Shown: positions 25,508 through 34,456, counted from the first letter of the stretch. The stretch: DNA of 64,000 nt from Nannocystis punicea (GCF_026965555.1 NZ_CP114040.1:4526001-4590000), one strand, 5' to 3'. The notes: generated from the letters alone by a model not told the origin. A program made the numbers and translations.

Positions 25508-26269
25508 ATGGACCCGCTGACGGTGGCCTACGTCGTCGGCGCCGGGATGTCGGCGTGGCTGGTGCATCGCTATCAGCGCGGGGTGGCGCGGCAGCTCCGC
25601 GAGCAGGAGCCGCGCTACGCGGAGGACGCGGAGGTGGTGATCGCGGTGGCCGGTCACGCGGGGTACTCCCGCGATCACCGGTTCCTGTGCCCGCTGCACG
25701 TGCTGTACGGGCTGCTGCAGGACCCGCGGATCGCGGCGGCGGTCGGAATCGAGGGGGCGGAGGCGGTCGAGGCCGCGGCGCTGAACGAACTCGACCGCGG
25801 CGAGCCGCCGCGGGCCGAGGCGGTGGCGCTGTCGCAGCTCCTGGCGCACGCGGACGCGGGGGCGCGGGGGCGCGGGGGCATCTCCTGCGTCGATCTGTGG
25901 GCCGGCCTGACGCGCTCGGAGACGGCGGCGTCGCAGTTGTTGAGGGGTTGTGGGGTCGACATGGTGGCGGTGCTGACGAGCCTCTGTCACGGCTCGGCCG
26001 AAGCGCCGGCGATCGAGGCGTTCGCGGGCTCGGTCGCGGTGGTGCTGCACGACGACGACTACACGCCGCAGGAGCTGGTGGTGGCGGTGTTGATGCGTCA
26101 CTTCTCGCTGTCGCGCGAGAACGCGGTCGCCTGCATGCACGCGACCGAGGCGGCGGGCCGGACGGTGATCGGGCGCTTCGCGTCGGTCGAGGCGCAGCAG
26201 CGGATCGCGGCGGCGCGGCGATTCGCGCGAGAGCAGCGAGCGCCGCTGTGGATCGCGGCCGAGCCGTGA
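25508..26269 (+). CDS. Clp-N-like and ClpS-like fusion protein
   Basis: Protein of 253 residues, 16 bases after the sterol reductase. Residues 5-19 form a possible short membrane segment. Residues about 38-165 resemble Clp N-domain repeats (AEVVIAVAGHAGYSRDHRFLCPLHVLYGLL). Residues 175-253 match ClpS, the adaptor that delivers N-degron substrates to ClpA: VAVVLHDDDYTPQELVVAVLMRHF...CMHATEAAGRTVIGRF. Against E. coli ClpS, the N34-D35-D36 motif is D182-D183-D184, gatekeeper M40 is Q188, and the pocket residue H66 is E214. The pocket is therefore altered, which argues for a changed or lost substrate recognition. The start at 25508 lies close behind the upstream gene. Confidence 0.8.
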   Translation: MDPLTVAYVVGAGMSAWLVHRYQRGVARQLREQEPRYAEDAEVVIAVAGHAGYSRDHRFLCPLHVLYGLLQDPRIAAAVGIEGAEAVEAAALNELDRGEPPRAEAVALSQLLAHADAGARGRGGISCVDLWAGLTRSETAASQLLRGCGVDMVAVLTSLCHGSAEAPAIEAFAGSVAVVLHDDDYTPQELVVAVLMRHFSLSRENAVACMHATEAAGRTVIGRFASVEAQQRIAAARRFAREQRAPLWIAAEP

Positions 26270-26334
26270 GGGGCGAGCGAGCCGTCGGGGGTCGTGGCTC
26301 GTCGCTACGATCGCGGCGAGAGTGCTGATTCGCG

Positions 26335-27159
26335 TCAGTCTCGCGCGTGGAGGCGGGCGGTCTGCGAGCCCATGAGGGCGACGGCCTGCTTGCGCGGGAA
26401 CAGGCGCCCGAGGACGAAGGCGGCGAGCTTGTTGAGGCGGCCGGGGACGAGGCTGGGCGGGCCGCCGAGGGCGCTCAGGGCCTCGGCGACGACGGCGTCG
26501 GGCTCCATGGCGCGCGGGCCGTCGGGGCCGCTCGAGCGCTCGAAGCCGGGGGTACGGGTGGCGCCGGCGCAGCAGACCAATACGTCGACGCCGCGCGGGC
26601 CGAGCTCGTACCACAGAGCTTCCCCGAGAGACAGGTTGAAGGCCTTGGTGGCGCCGTAGGTGGCGACCAGCGGTGAGCCCCAGAAGGCGGTGAGCGAGGA
26701 CATGAGCAGGAGGCCGCCGCGGCCGCGCCGGACGAGGCGCTCGCCGAACACGTGGGCGGCGATCAGCGGGCCGCGGCAATTGACGTCGACGACCTTGAGC
26801 TTGTCGGCCAGGGGGACGTCGAGGAACGGGCCGATCCGCGACAGCGCGGCGTTGTAGACGCAGAGGCCGAGGTCGAGGTCGTGGGCGAGCTCCGCGAGGC
26901 GATCGGCGAGGTCGGGGGCTGCGAGGTCGAGGGCGGCAGTGCGCACGTCGACGCGCGCGCGCAGGGGGGCGGCGACCGACTCGAGGACGTCGGCCCGCCG
27001 CGCGACGAGGAGGAGGTTGAGGCCGCGCTCGGCGAGGCCGCGCGCGAAGGCGGCGCCGAGGCCCTCGGAGGCGCCCAGGACGACCGCCCAGGGGCCGTAC
27101 TTGCGAGCGAATGCGGTGAGATCGGTGGAGCGGCTGGACACGCGCGACGAGGAGACCAC
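26335..27159 (-). CDS. Short-chain dehydrogenase/reductase
   Basis: NAD(P)-dependent Rossmann oxidoreductase of about 274 residues. Cofactor motif GASEGLGAAFARGLAERG, the NAA element (YNAALSRIG), catalytic Ser in LMSSLTAFWGSP and YGATK with the catalytic Tyr and Lys. The N-terminus LTAFARKYGPWAVVLGASEGLG and the C-terminal GRLNKLAAFVLGRLFPRKQAVALMG resemble SDR proteins annotated as 17-beta-hydroxysteroid or 3-ketoacyl reductases, but the substrate is open. The GTG at 27159 is used; about 14 residues before the fold may be dispensable. It stands 65 bases from the convergent ClpS-like gene. Confidence 0.88.
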   Translation of the reverse strand: MVSSSRVSSRSTDLTAFARKYGPWAVVLGASEGLGAAFARGLAERGLNLLLVARRADVLESVAAPLRARVDVRTAALDLAAPDLADRLAELAHDLDLGLCVYNAALSRIGPFLDVPLADKLKVVDVNCRGPLIAAHVFGERLVRRGRGGLLLMSSLTAFWGSPLVATYGATKAFNLSLGEALWYELGPRGVDVLVCCAGATRTPGFERSSGPDGPRAMEPDAVVAEALSALGGPPSLVPGRLNKLAAFVLGRLFPRKQAVALMGSQTARLHARD

Positions 27160-27242
27160 GAGGAGGGCGAGCGGGCAAGGGTCTGCGGCGGATGCGGTAC
27201 GTCGAGCGCGACGAGGCGGCGGCCTCGAGAGCTGGCCGTGAG

Positions 27243-27277
27243 GGCATGTTCTTTAAAACATGCCTGAAAGAACATGG
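27243..27277. repeat. Inverted repeat GGCATGTT...AACATGCC plus half unit
   Basis: Perfect 8-base arms GGCATGTT (27243-27250) and AACATGCC (27257-27264) around the loop CTTTAA, then a further half unit GAAAGAACATGG. This is an A/T-altered member of the dispersed family. It lies between two minus-strand genes and could terminate transcription of the propeller lipoprotein gene only if read on that strand beyond its stop. Confidence 0.65.
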
Positions 27278-27309
27278 GGCTGCCGGGCGGCCCTGGAGAG
27301 CGCGTCGAT

Positions 27310-28731
27310 TCAGGCCGAGACGACGACGAGGGTGAACATCTGCTCGGTGACGCCGCCGTGGCCGTCGTCGACGCTGAGGACGACGGGGTGCTCGCCGATG
27401 TCCTCGCTGGTGACCGACCACGACAGCACGTTGCTGACCGGGTCGAGGAGCATGTCGGGCGGGCCGGACACGAGGGAATAGGTGAGTTCGTCGCCGTCGG
27501 GGTCGGTGGCGACGAGCTGGTAGAACCACGAGACGGGCGGGTCGCCGGCGAGGACGGTGCCGGAGATGGCGAGGCCGAACGGGCCGAACAGGCCGGGGTC
27601 GTTGGCCGAGGTCAGCGGCTGGCCGTCGGGGGCGAACTTGAAGATGTCGGCCGGCAGGGTGCCCTGGCCGTTCTCGTAGTCCGCGGTGTAGATGTTGCCC
27701 TCGTTGTCGACGCGCAGCGGGACGGGGAAGGCGTCGTTCGGCTGGTCGAAGGTGCCGAGCTTGGCGGCGGTGTTCACGTCGTAGCGCACGAGGTCGCCGG
27801 CGGCGGCGACGAGCTCGCCGTTGGCGTTGAACTGCAGGCCCTCGAAGTTGCCGGGGTTGCCGGCGCCGCTGAGGGTGTTGATCCACGGGAACGAGTTGAA
27901 GTCGGCGAAGTCGGCGACGTGGATGGTGTTGTCGGTCTGGCTGGCGAGGTAGAGCCGACCCTCGCCGTCGAAGGTGATGCCGGTCAGCTGACCCGCGCCC
28001 GCCGGCAGCGGGATCTGCTGCTCGAACACGTAGTCCTCGGCGTCGTACTTGTTGAGCTTGTCGGTGCCGCCGGTGGCGGTGGTGGTGTAGAGATTGCCGC
28101 GCGGGTCGAAGATGACATTCTCGGTCGCCTCGCTGGCGATCTTCGGATACACCTTGTATTCGACGCCGTAGTCGCTGAACTCGACGAAGCTGCTGTAACC
28201 GGCGACGACCAGGTTGCCGCGCGAGTTGAAGGAGGCGCCGTTGGGGCCGTAGGTGTAGAGCGGCGAGTCGACCTCGCTGAACACCGGGTGGGTGAAGGCC
28301 TGGACGAACGCGAGGCTGTTGGCGTCGTAGACGCGGATCTCGTCGGTGCGCGAGGAGGCGAGGAAGATCTGGCCGGGGGCGAAGTTGCTCTTGTAGAGCT
28401 CCTCGATCACGATCTCGGGGGTCGGCTCGGACTCCCATACCGGCGGGTTGTTGACGCCGGAGTCGGTGGTGCTCGTGTCGGTGGCGACGGTGCCGGTGGT
28501 CGCGTCGGTGGTGGTCGCGTCGGTGGTGCCGGTCATCGTCTCGCCGGCGGTGCCGGTGGGAGCGGTGGTGGTCGGCTCGTCGGTGGCGCCGCCGGTGGTG
28601 GTGGTCGGGCTGTTGGTGGTGGTCGTCGCCTGCGTCGCCGAGCCGCTGTCGCTGGTGCGCCCGCCGTCGTCACCGCATCCGCCGAGCACCGCGCCTGCAC
28701 ACACGAGCATCCCCATCCGTCGCCTCACCAT
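27310..28731 (-). CDS. Lipoprotein with NHL-like propeller and Ig-like C-terminal domain
   Basis: Protein of 473 residues. Ribosome binding site AAGGAGG lies five bases before the ATG, which fixes the start. The signal peptide ends in AVLGGC. A linker of about 70 Thr/Ser/Gly/Asp residues follows. Blades such as NGASFNSRGNLVVAGYSSFVEFS, NVIFDPRGNLYTTTATGG, GITFDGEGRLYLASQTDNTIHVADF and GLQFNANGELVAAAGDLVRYD form a propeller. The last 90 residues (FYQLVATDPDGDELTYSLVSGPPDMLLDPVSNVLSWSVTSEDIGEHPVVLSVDDGHGG) are a putative-Ig/cadherin-like module. It probably binds a surface ligand; no enzymatic motif is visible. Confidence 0.82.
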   Translation of the reverse strand: MVRRRMGMLVCAGAVLGGCGDDGGRTSDSGSATQATTTTNSPTTTTGGATDEPTTTAPTGTAGETMTGTTDATTTDATTGTVATDTSTTDSGVNNPPVWESEPTPEIVIEELYKSNFAPGQIFLASSRTDEIRVYDANSLAFVQAFTHPVFSEVDSPLYTYGPNGASFNSRGNLVVAGYSSFVEFSDYGVEYKVYPKIASEATENVIFDPRGNLYTTTATGGTDKLNKYDAEDYVFEQQIPLPAGAGQLTGITFDGEGRLYLASQTDNTIHVADFADFNSFPWINTLSGAGNPGNFEGLQFNANGELVAAAGDLVRYDVNTAAKLGTFDQPNDAFPVPLRVDNEGNIYTADYENGQGTLPADIFKFAPDGQPLTSANDPGLFGPFGLAISGTVLAGDPPVSWFYQLVATDPDGDELTYSLVSGPPDMLLDPVSNVLSWSVTSEDIGEHPVVLSVDDGHGGVTEQMFTLVVVSA

Positions 28732-28830
28732 CGCGTCCTCCTTCGAGAGCGGCGAGGGTACCCGATCGCCGCGAGGCCGCTGCTGCGCAGGGGTGTTCGC
28801 GTCTGCAGGCGCGTCACCTCGGTCGCAGGA

Positions 28831-29214
28831 CTAGGCGGTCGGCGGCGAGAGGTCGCCGACGGGGGCGTTCATGAGCCACTTCTCGATGCAGGCCAGCAGC
28901 TCGGCGAAACTCTCGGTGTCGAAGCTGGCGAGCTTGTGGTCCCAGTCGGGGTCGAGCAGGTCGACGCGATAGCCGGTGCGGTAGAAGCCGGCGTCGAGGT
29001 GGAGCTCGCGCCAGGGGCTGTCCGGGCCGGTCTGGTAGTCGCCGCCGACCGGCGGGAGCTTGACGAGCCACAGCAGATCTTCGCTGTCGTTGATGTCGAG
29101 GCTGCCGTCGGCGAGGCGACGGGCGTACAGGCCGTTGTGGCGCACGCCCCAGCTGCCGGGGATCCGCAGGGGGACGAGCTGCCAGTCGGGGCCGACGAGG
29201 TCGAGGACGTGCAT
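28831..29214 (-). CDS. Small hypothetical protein
   Basis: Protein of 127 residues, acidic, no signal peptide. Motifs seen are WQLVPLRIPGSWGVRHNGLYARRL, DINDSEDLLWLVKLPP, LDAGFYRTGYRVDLLDPDWDH and SFAELLACIEKWLMNAP. It reads like a small alpha/beta cytosolic protein. I do not recognise a family. It is divergent from the plus-strand hypothetical at 29287 with 72 bases between starts, suggesting a shared promoter region. Confidence 0.65.
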   Translation of the reverse strand: MHVLDLVGPDWQLVPLRIPGSWGVRHNGLYARRLADGSLDINDSEDLLWLVKLPPVGGDYQTGPDSPWRELHLDAGFYRTGYRVDLLDPDWDHKLASFDTESFAELLACIEKWLMNAPVGDLSPPTA

Positions 29215-29286
29215 GTGCCGAGAGTAGCCCGAGGCGCGGGGGTGCGCGCGGCTGTCGAATGCGCGAAACTCCGGACCGGAGGCCCG

Positions 29287-29640
29287 ATGACGCTCATCAC
29301 TCACGCGTATGTGCGCGAAGCCGACGGCGGGATGCGAACGCTGGACGCGGAGCCGCCGCGCAACGATCTCGCCGGGCCCGAGCGCTGGCGAGTGACCGTG
29401 TACGGCTCGGACGCCGCGCGCGCGCTGGGGCTGACGCTGCTGCCGACCCTGGCGACGGAGGACGTGTACGCGGAGGGAGAGGAGCTCGACGTGCTCGAGC
29501 GCGAGATCCAGGTGATGCTCGCCAACACCGCGCGCTGGCCGGCGATCGGCCTCGAGCAGCTGCGCTTCCGCTTCTTCAACATCCTCGAGGCGATCCGGCT
29601 GGCGCGGGCGGAGGCGCACGGCGGGGTGTACGTCGGTTGA
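29287..29640 (+). CDS. Small hypothetical protein
   Basis: Protein of 117 residues (MTLITHAYVREADGGMRTLD...), no signal peptide. The middle has a hydrophobic strand-helix pattern (WRVTVYGSDAARALGLTLLPTLATEDVYAEGEELDVLEREIQVMLANTARWP) and the end is helical (LEQLRFRFFNILEAIRLARAEAHGGVYVG). Codon use fits the neighbourhood. Similar small proteins appear near divergent partners in myxobacteria, but I assign no function. Confidence 0.65.
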   Translation: MTLITHAYVREADGGMRTLDAEPPRNDLAGPERWRVTVYGSDAARALGLTLLPTLATEDVYAEGEELDVLEREIQVMLANTARWPAIGLEQLRFRFFNILEAIRLARAEAHGGVYVG

Positions 29641-29691
29641 GCCGGCGACCGGGCGCGGATGCGTCGCGGGGAGCACGAGGATTGGTTCTTC

Positions 29692-29796
29692 GAGACATGT
29701 TGTGGAGGACATGTCCGTAGGGATGGGCGACGGGCGCCGAACGGCCTCGAGTCGATTCGAGGCTGTTCGAGCGAATGTCTTCGAGGACATGTCCGA
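29692..29796. repeat. Repeat cluster before the frameshifted lipoprotein gene
   Basis: Units GAGACATGTTGTGGAGGACA (from 29692) with TGTCC behind, and ATGTC-TTCGAG-GACAT at 29776-29791 followed by GTCC. They belong to the dispersed stem-loop family and sit just downstream of the minus-strand gene that ends at 29824. Confidence 0.65.
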
Positions 29797-29823
29797 ACGG
29801 AGGGGCCGCTCGGGCGTGTCACG

Positions 29824-31541
29824 TCATTGGCCCAGGAACCACGGGGTGGCGACGGCGGAGCGGCACTGCCAGTTGAAGCTGCGCATGTGCGGGACCTCGC
29901 CGAGGTCGCCGAAGCTGGCGGCCAGGTCCTCGGCGGTCTGGCGCAGCTCGGCGTCGGCGGAGCCGTCGTGGTAATAGGCCATGGCGATGACGTAGGCGCT
30001 CTCGCCCCAGTGCTCGTCGTAGTCGTCGACGGCGCCGTTGCCGTCGCCGACGCCCATCCAGTAGAACGGCTTGCCGTCGGGGTCGAGGCCGTCGCGGGCG
30101 ATGACGCGGCCGAGCTTGACGATCGAGGCGCGGGCGGCGTCGGCCTGGGCGCCGGACGACTCGGTGGCATATTGATCGAGGCCGTCGGCCAGGATCGCGC
30201 TGAGCCACGGGGAGCAGCCCCAGAAGCCGAAGTCCTCGTCGGCGGCAGTGTCGGTGTGGGCGAAGCAGCGGGCGTCGGGATCGTCGTAGCCCGGCGGGTA
30301 GCTGTCCTGGACGTCGAGGTAGGCGGTGACCGCGTCGTCGGCGAGGTCGCGGAATTGCTGGGCCTGGTCGTCGGAGACGTTCATCGCCCAGACGTAGGCG
30401 AGGAGGCCGAAGCCGGCGTGGCGCTCGGTCCAGAAGCCGTCGTCGCCGTCGTAGGCGGGGTTCCACAGGTCGGCGTAGGCCTCGGCGACGTCCTCGGCGC
30501 TCTCGCGGAAGCGGTCGTCGCCGGTCATGAGGTAATGCAGGGCCATGTTCTGCGTATAATAGTACTTGGCGTCGCCGGTCTTGCCGGGCACGCCGATGCC
30601 GGTGTTCGGGCCCTGGCCGGTGAGGCCTTCGCGGTAGATGGCGGTCTCGAGATAGGCGGAGCGCAGGGTCGAGAGGTCGCCGCGGCGGGCGTGGCCGCGC
30701 CAGTGGATGGTGCCGCGATCGTACAGCCAGACGTCGGCGGAGCCCATGGCGCCGAGGAAGGCCTCGACGTCCCATTCGTCGTAGTCGCACTTGTCCGACC
30801 ACGCCTGCCCGGGCGTGCCGTCGGCGGCGGCGACGGTGCCGAGCGGGCCGGCGAACTTGCTGGCGGTGAGCCAGTCGGCGGGCAAGAGGGCCCACACGCG
30901 CGGGCCGCTGTCGCCGTCGAGCGTGTCGGCGACCGGGACCGCGTCGATCGAGCCGGCCGCGGGCGCGGCGTTGAGGTCGACGTCGAGGTCGGTCTCGCCG
31001 TCGATCGTGAGGTCGACCTGGATCTGCACGCTGCGCCAGCTGCCGTCGGGGTGGCGCGCCAGGCCGCGCAGGGCGGTCGCCAGCTCGGTGCCGGCGTGCT
31101 GGACCCGGACCTGGGTGTCGTCGCCGAGGAGACCGGGGGCCAGCGGGACGGCGAAGTTGACGCGCTGGTCGCCGCCGACGCCCGCCTGCGGGACCAGGTG
31201 CACGACGAGGCTGGTGGCCTGGCCGCCGGTGGTGGTGTCGCCGGTCGTGGTCTCGTCGGTGGTCGTGGTGGTGGTCGCGGTGTCGCGGTGGTCACCGGAT
31301 CGACCGTGGTGCTCGCGGTCGGACCGTCGGTGGGATCGGGCGGCTCGCCGGTGGTCGACGACGTCGGGGCAGGATCGTCGGTGGCGATGCCCGTCGGGGC
31401 GGTGCCGGTAGGCTCGGTGGCGGTGGCAGCGTCGGTGCCGGTGCCGGTGTCGGTGGTGTTGCCCGAATCGCCGGGGCAGGCGGCACAGAGGCTCGTCGCC
31501 GCGACGAGGGCGTGCATCGAGGTCCATCGATAAACTGGCAT
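29824..31541 (-). CDS. Lipoprotein with RIFT-barrel-like and alpha-toroid domains (frameshift near 31282)
   Basis: The N-terminus MPVYRWTSMHALVAATSLCAAC is a lipoprotein signal followed by a Thr-rich linker ending ...VDPVTTAT. The rest continues in another frame as TATTTTTTDETTTGDTTTGG. The break lies near 31281-31284 inside GACACCGCG; one inserted base (GAC-N-ACC GCG) would join both parts into 572 residues. The folded part starts with RVNFAVPLAPGLLGDDTQVRVQHAGTELATALRGLARHPDGSWRSVQIQVD, similar to the N-terminal barrel of exo-rhamnogalacturonan-lyase-like proteins. Helical repeats follow (YYYTQNMALHYLMTGDDRFRESAEDVAEAYADLW; FGLLAYVWAMNVSDD), typical of an alpha/alpha toroid. A polysaccharide-active enzyme is a plausible but weak guess. 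The ATG at 31517 is an alternative start. Confidence 0.7.
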
Positions 31542-31797
31542 GATTTTTCTAAAACTCCGCGCGGCACCGTAGCCGATCGCGAAGCGGCGCGCGCGGGGCC
31601 TCGGGCCCCCCGGCGCGCATGTGCGCGGGGCATGCGGGGGCGGACGAGCACGCACGAGCGCAGCGGCGTCGCGGCGAACGAGCGTCGAGCGAATGACGCG
31701 GGAGAGCGCGGCGGAGCCCTGAAAGGGACGTACGGTCGCGCGGCGCTCGGCGACGAAGTCCGTGGCACCGAGGTGCCTGTTTCGGCCCGGCCTCGAT

Positions 31798-32784
31798 TCA
31801 GTAGAACAGCCGGCGCCACTGTCCGCTGGCGAGGTCGAACTCGGAGTACGCGGCCTCGCCCGGGGTCTCCGTCACATAAATGCGGCCCTCGCCCTCGGCG
31901 ATCGACCACGGGATGATGTCGTCGCGCAGCGTCTTCGGGCCCTCCGGCGTCAATTCGAGGACGCCCTGTTTCGTCGCGGCGAAGAACAGCCGGCCATCGA
32001 CGCGACCCATGTCGATGATGGGCGCGTCGTAGCGCCCCAGCACCGAGAAGCCCTGCGTCGCGGACCCGCGCAGCACGCGTCCGCCGCGAGTCTTGCCGGA
32101 GATATACACCTCCCCGACCTCGTCGAAGACGATGCCCGACAGCAGGTCGCGCGTGTCGGGGCCGTCGGGATCGGCGATCCGTGTCCAATCGTCGCCGTCG
32201 AAGTGCAGCAGCGTGCTGCCGTAGCCGACCGCGTAGACGTCATTTGCGGCGCGGCCGCGGATGGCACCGATCGGCTCGCCGATGCCGGGATAGAATTGCG
32301 TCCAGTCGCGGCCGTTCCAGTGATAAAGCACGCCGCCGAAAGTGGCGATGTGGACATCTTCGTCCGACGTCCCCCAGATCGCCATCGGGTTGGGCCGCGC
32401 GCGGTTGTGCTCCTGTGCCGGCAGCGCGACGTGGTGCCAGCTCACCCCGCCTTCCGGCGCGTCGAATTCCAGATCCGGCGACATGACATCCGGCCAGGAC
32501 ACGGGGGCGCTGGTCCAGACCAGGCCGGTGCTGCTCGTCGTCCACACCTGGCCGTTCGGCGAGCACCACAGCTGGCGGAGCGTGTCGTTGGTGGCCAGGA
32601 TGTTCTCGGCAGGCCCGTCGCTGCCGACAGGACGCCGGAAGACGTACCCCGCCGCGTTGCCCGAATCGCCTGGCGCGTAGGTGATCAACAGGAAATGCAC
32701 CATGCCGCCGGTCTCCTGGACGACGACGATGTCCTCGACGAAGTCGTTCGAGGGAGCGGCGGTGGCATCGTGGGTGTCGGACAT
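31798..32784 (-). CDS. Beta-propeller-like hypothetical protein
   Basis: Cytosolic-looking protein of 328 residues. AAAGGG six bases before ATG 32784 supports this start over one seven codons upstream. Repeated blades: QLWCSPNGQVWTTSSTGLVWTS, AIWGTSDEDVHIATFGGVLYHWNGRDWTQF, AANDVYAVGYGSTLLHFDGDDWTRI, and GIVFDEVGEVYISGKTRGGRVLRGS. The NDVYAVGxxGxLLHFDGxxW pattern is common in myxobacterial propellers, but those are normally exported; this one has no signal peptide, which is unusual. Function unknown. The gaps on both sides (31542-31797 and 32785-32985) contain nothing I can identify. Confidence 0.7.
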   Translation of the reverse strand: MSDTHDATAAPSNDFVEDIVVVQETGGMVHFLLITYAPGDSGNAAGYVFRRPVGSDGPAENILATNDTLRQLWCSPNGQVWTTSSTGLVWTSAPVSWPDVMSPDLEFDAPEGGVSWHHVALPAQEHNRARPNPMAIWGTSDEDVHIATFGGVLYHWNGRDWTQFYPGIGEPIGAIRGRAANDVYAVGYGSTLLHFDGDDWTRIADPDGPDTRDLLSGIVFDEVGEVYISGKTRGGRVLRGSATQGFSVLGRYDAPIIDMGRVDGRLFFAATKQGVLELTPEGPKTLRDDIIPWSIAEGEGRIYVTETPGEAAYSEFDLASGQWRRLFY

Positions 32785-32985
32785 CGGAGCCCTTTCTTGA
32801 ATCATGTTCTACGCCTGAGCGAGGCTCGCCGCACCCTTCGCAGCGACACATTCCGCGGGGCGCCTGGCCAGCGCTTCCTCGGCGCGACCGGGGCCGCAGG
32901 CGCGACCAGCTATTCCCGCGGCGAGGGATCGGGCTCACGGCGCCGCGGCTGGCCGCCGGCGCGACCGGGGTCTATGGTGCGGGGC

Positions 32986-33618
32986 ATGAAGCTCCACGGA
33001 TTTTGGCGCAGCACGGCGACCTGGCGGGTCCGGATCGCCCTGGCGTACAAGGGCCTGTCTTATGAATATGTCGCGGTCGATCTGCTGACTGCCGGCGGAG
33101 CGCAGCACTCGCCGGAGCACCGCCGGCTCAACCCGATGGCGCAGGTGCCGGTGCTCGAGGTCGAGGGCGGGCAGCACCTGACGCAGTCCGTGGCGATCCT
33201 CGAGTACCTGGAGGAGCGCTGGCCGACGCCGCCGCTGCTGCCGATCGCTCCGCTGGCGCGCGCGCGGGTGCGGCAATTGACGGAGGTGATCAACGCGGGG
33301 ATCCAGCCGCTGCAGAACACGGGGGTGCAGCGCCACGTGCAGTCGCTCGGGGTCGATTCGACGGGGTGGATCCACCACTTCGTCGGCAAGGGGCTGGCGG
33401 CCCTCGAGGCGATGACGGAGCCGCTGGCCGGGCACTTCAGCGTCGGCGACGCGCTGTCGTTCGCCGATCTGGCCCTGGTGCCCCAGCTGGCGTTCGCGCG
33501 CCGGTTCGGCGTCGGCCTGACCGGGCTGCCGACGCTGCTGCGCGTCGAGGCCAACTGCGCCGAGCTCGAATGTTTCAAAAGAGCCCACGCGGACTTGCAG
33601 CCGGACGCGCCGGGGTAG
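32986..33618 (+). CDS. maiA: Maleylacetoacetate isomerase / zeta-class GST
   Basis: Cytosolic protein of 210 residues converting maleylacetoacetate to fumarylacetoacetate in tyrosine breakdown, or a related zeta-class glutathione transferase. The N-terminal thioredoxin fold has STATWRVRIALAYKGLSYEYVAVDL (zeta-type SSxxWRVRIAL variant), NPMAQVPVLEVEGG and the QSVAILEYLEERWP glutathione-binding turn. The helical C-terminal half has INAGIQPLQNTGVQRHV and GDALSFADLALVPQLAFARRFGVGL. No other tyrosine-pathway gene is near, so the exact reaction is inferred from the family. Confidence 0.85.
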   Translation: MKLHGFWRSTATWRVRIALAYKGLSYEYVAVDLLTAGGAQHSPEHRRLNPMAQVPVLEVEGGQHLTQSVAILEYLEERWPTPPLLPIAPLARARVRQLTEVINAGIQPLQNTGVQRHVQSLGVDSTGWIHHFVGKGLAALEAMTEPLAGHFSVGDALSFADLALVPQLAFARRFGVGLTGLPTLLRVEANCAELECFKRAHADLQPDAPG

Positions 33619-33621
33619 CGT

Positions 33622-33671
33622 GGGACATGTCGTGGGGGGCATGTCCTCTTGGGCATGTTTTTCAGGACATG
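33622..33671. repeat. Repeat cluster with T-tract
   Basis: GGACATG (33623-33629) and CATGTCC (33640-33646) form a 7-base stem. A second, overlapping stem (ATGTCC-TCTT-GGGCAT) is followed by GTTTTTC. A last half unit AGGACATGG ends the cluster. It sits between convergent maiA and the TetR gene and could terminate plus-strand transcription of maiA. Confidence 0.65.
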
Positions 33672-33680
33672 GATGAAGGT

Positions 33681-34448
33681 TCAGCTCTGGGCGCGGCGGG
33701 CGACGAGGGCGCTGATGCCGTCGAGGACGACGCCGAGGCCGAACTCGAGGCCGTCGGCGTCGCCTGAGCCGGCGACGCCGGCGGCGAGGACCTCGTGCAG
33801 GGCGGGGAAGCGGGCCGGGTCGCGCCGGGCGAGGGTGGCGGTGGCGGCGGCCCACTGCGGGCCGGTCAGGCTGCGTCCGCGTGCCTTGCCGCTGCTGAAC
33901 TGGGCGGCGCTGCGGACGTGGCCGAGGACGACGAGGAAGGCCCGGTGGCGCTCGCCGGCGGCCAGGCCGGTGTCGGCGAGGGCGGCGAGGGCGGCGTCGG
34001 CCCACGCGAGCTCGAGCGGGCCCATGACGCGCAGGCGGTCGGTGGCGCCGAGCGACCACGGGTGACGGTGGAACACGGCCGACAGGGCGCGCGCCCAGGC
34101 GCTCAGGCGGTCGCGCCAGCCGGGCAGGCCGGCGAGGGGCGGCGGCGGGCCGAGGCAGGTGTCGATCATCAGGTCGACGAGCTCCTCCTTGCCGGGGACG
34201 TGGCGGTAGAGGGCCATGGTGGTGAAGCCGAGCTCGCTCGCCACGCGCTGCATCGACACTGCGTGGAGGCCCTCGGCGTCGGCGACGGTGATGGCGGCCC
34301 GGGCGATGCTCTCGGCGCTGAGCCCCGGCCGCGGACCCCGGCTCGGCCGCGCCCGCTCGCCCCACAGGAGCTCGACGCTGCGCGCCTGCTCGCCGAAGGG
34401 GGCGGGCCGGCGCGTGGAGGGCTTGCGGGGGGGCTTGTTGACGGCCAT
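33681..34448 (-). CDS. TetR-family transcriptional regulator
   Basis: DNA-binding repressor of about 255 residues. After a basic, Pro-rich N-terminus the HTH is SIARAAITVADAEGLHAVSMQRVASELGFTTMALYRHVPGKEELVDLMID, a standard TetR DNA-binding domain. The remaining helices (TDRLRVMGPLELAWADAALAALADTGLAAGERHRAFLVVLGHVRSAAQFSSG) match the TetR_C_11-like ligand domain that often follows this HTH. It is divergent from the alpha/beta hydrolase at 34511. The 62-base gap carries two perfect palindromes, so it very likely controls itself and the hydrolase. The start at 34448 keeps the N-tail short; the frame is open to 34493 but that would overlap the operator. Confidence 0.88.
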   Translation of the reverse strand: MAVNKPPRKPSTRRPAPFGEQARSVELLWGERARPSRGPRPGLSAESIARAAITVADAEGLHAVSMQRVASELGFTTMALYRHVPGKEELVDLMIDTCLGPPPPLAGLPGWRDRLSAWARALSAVFHRHPWSLGATDRLRVMGPLELAWADAALAALADTGLAAGERHRAFLVVLGHVRSAAQFSSGKARGRSLTGPQWAAATATLARRDPARFPALHEVLAAGVAGSGDADGLEFGLGVVLDGISALVARRAQS

Positions 34449-34456
34449 GGGCGGAC

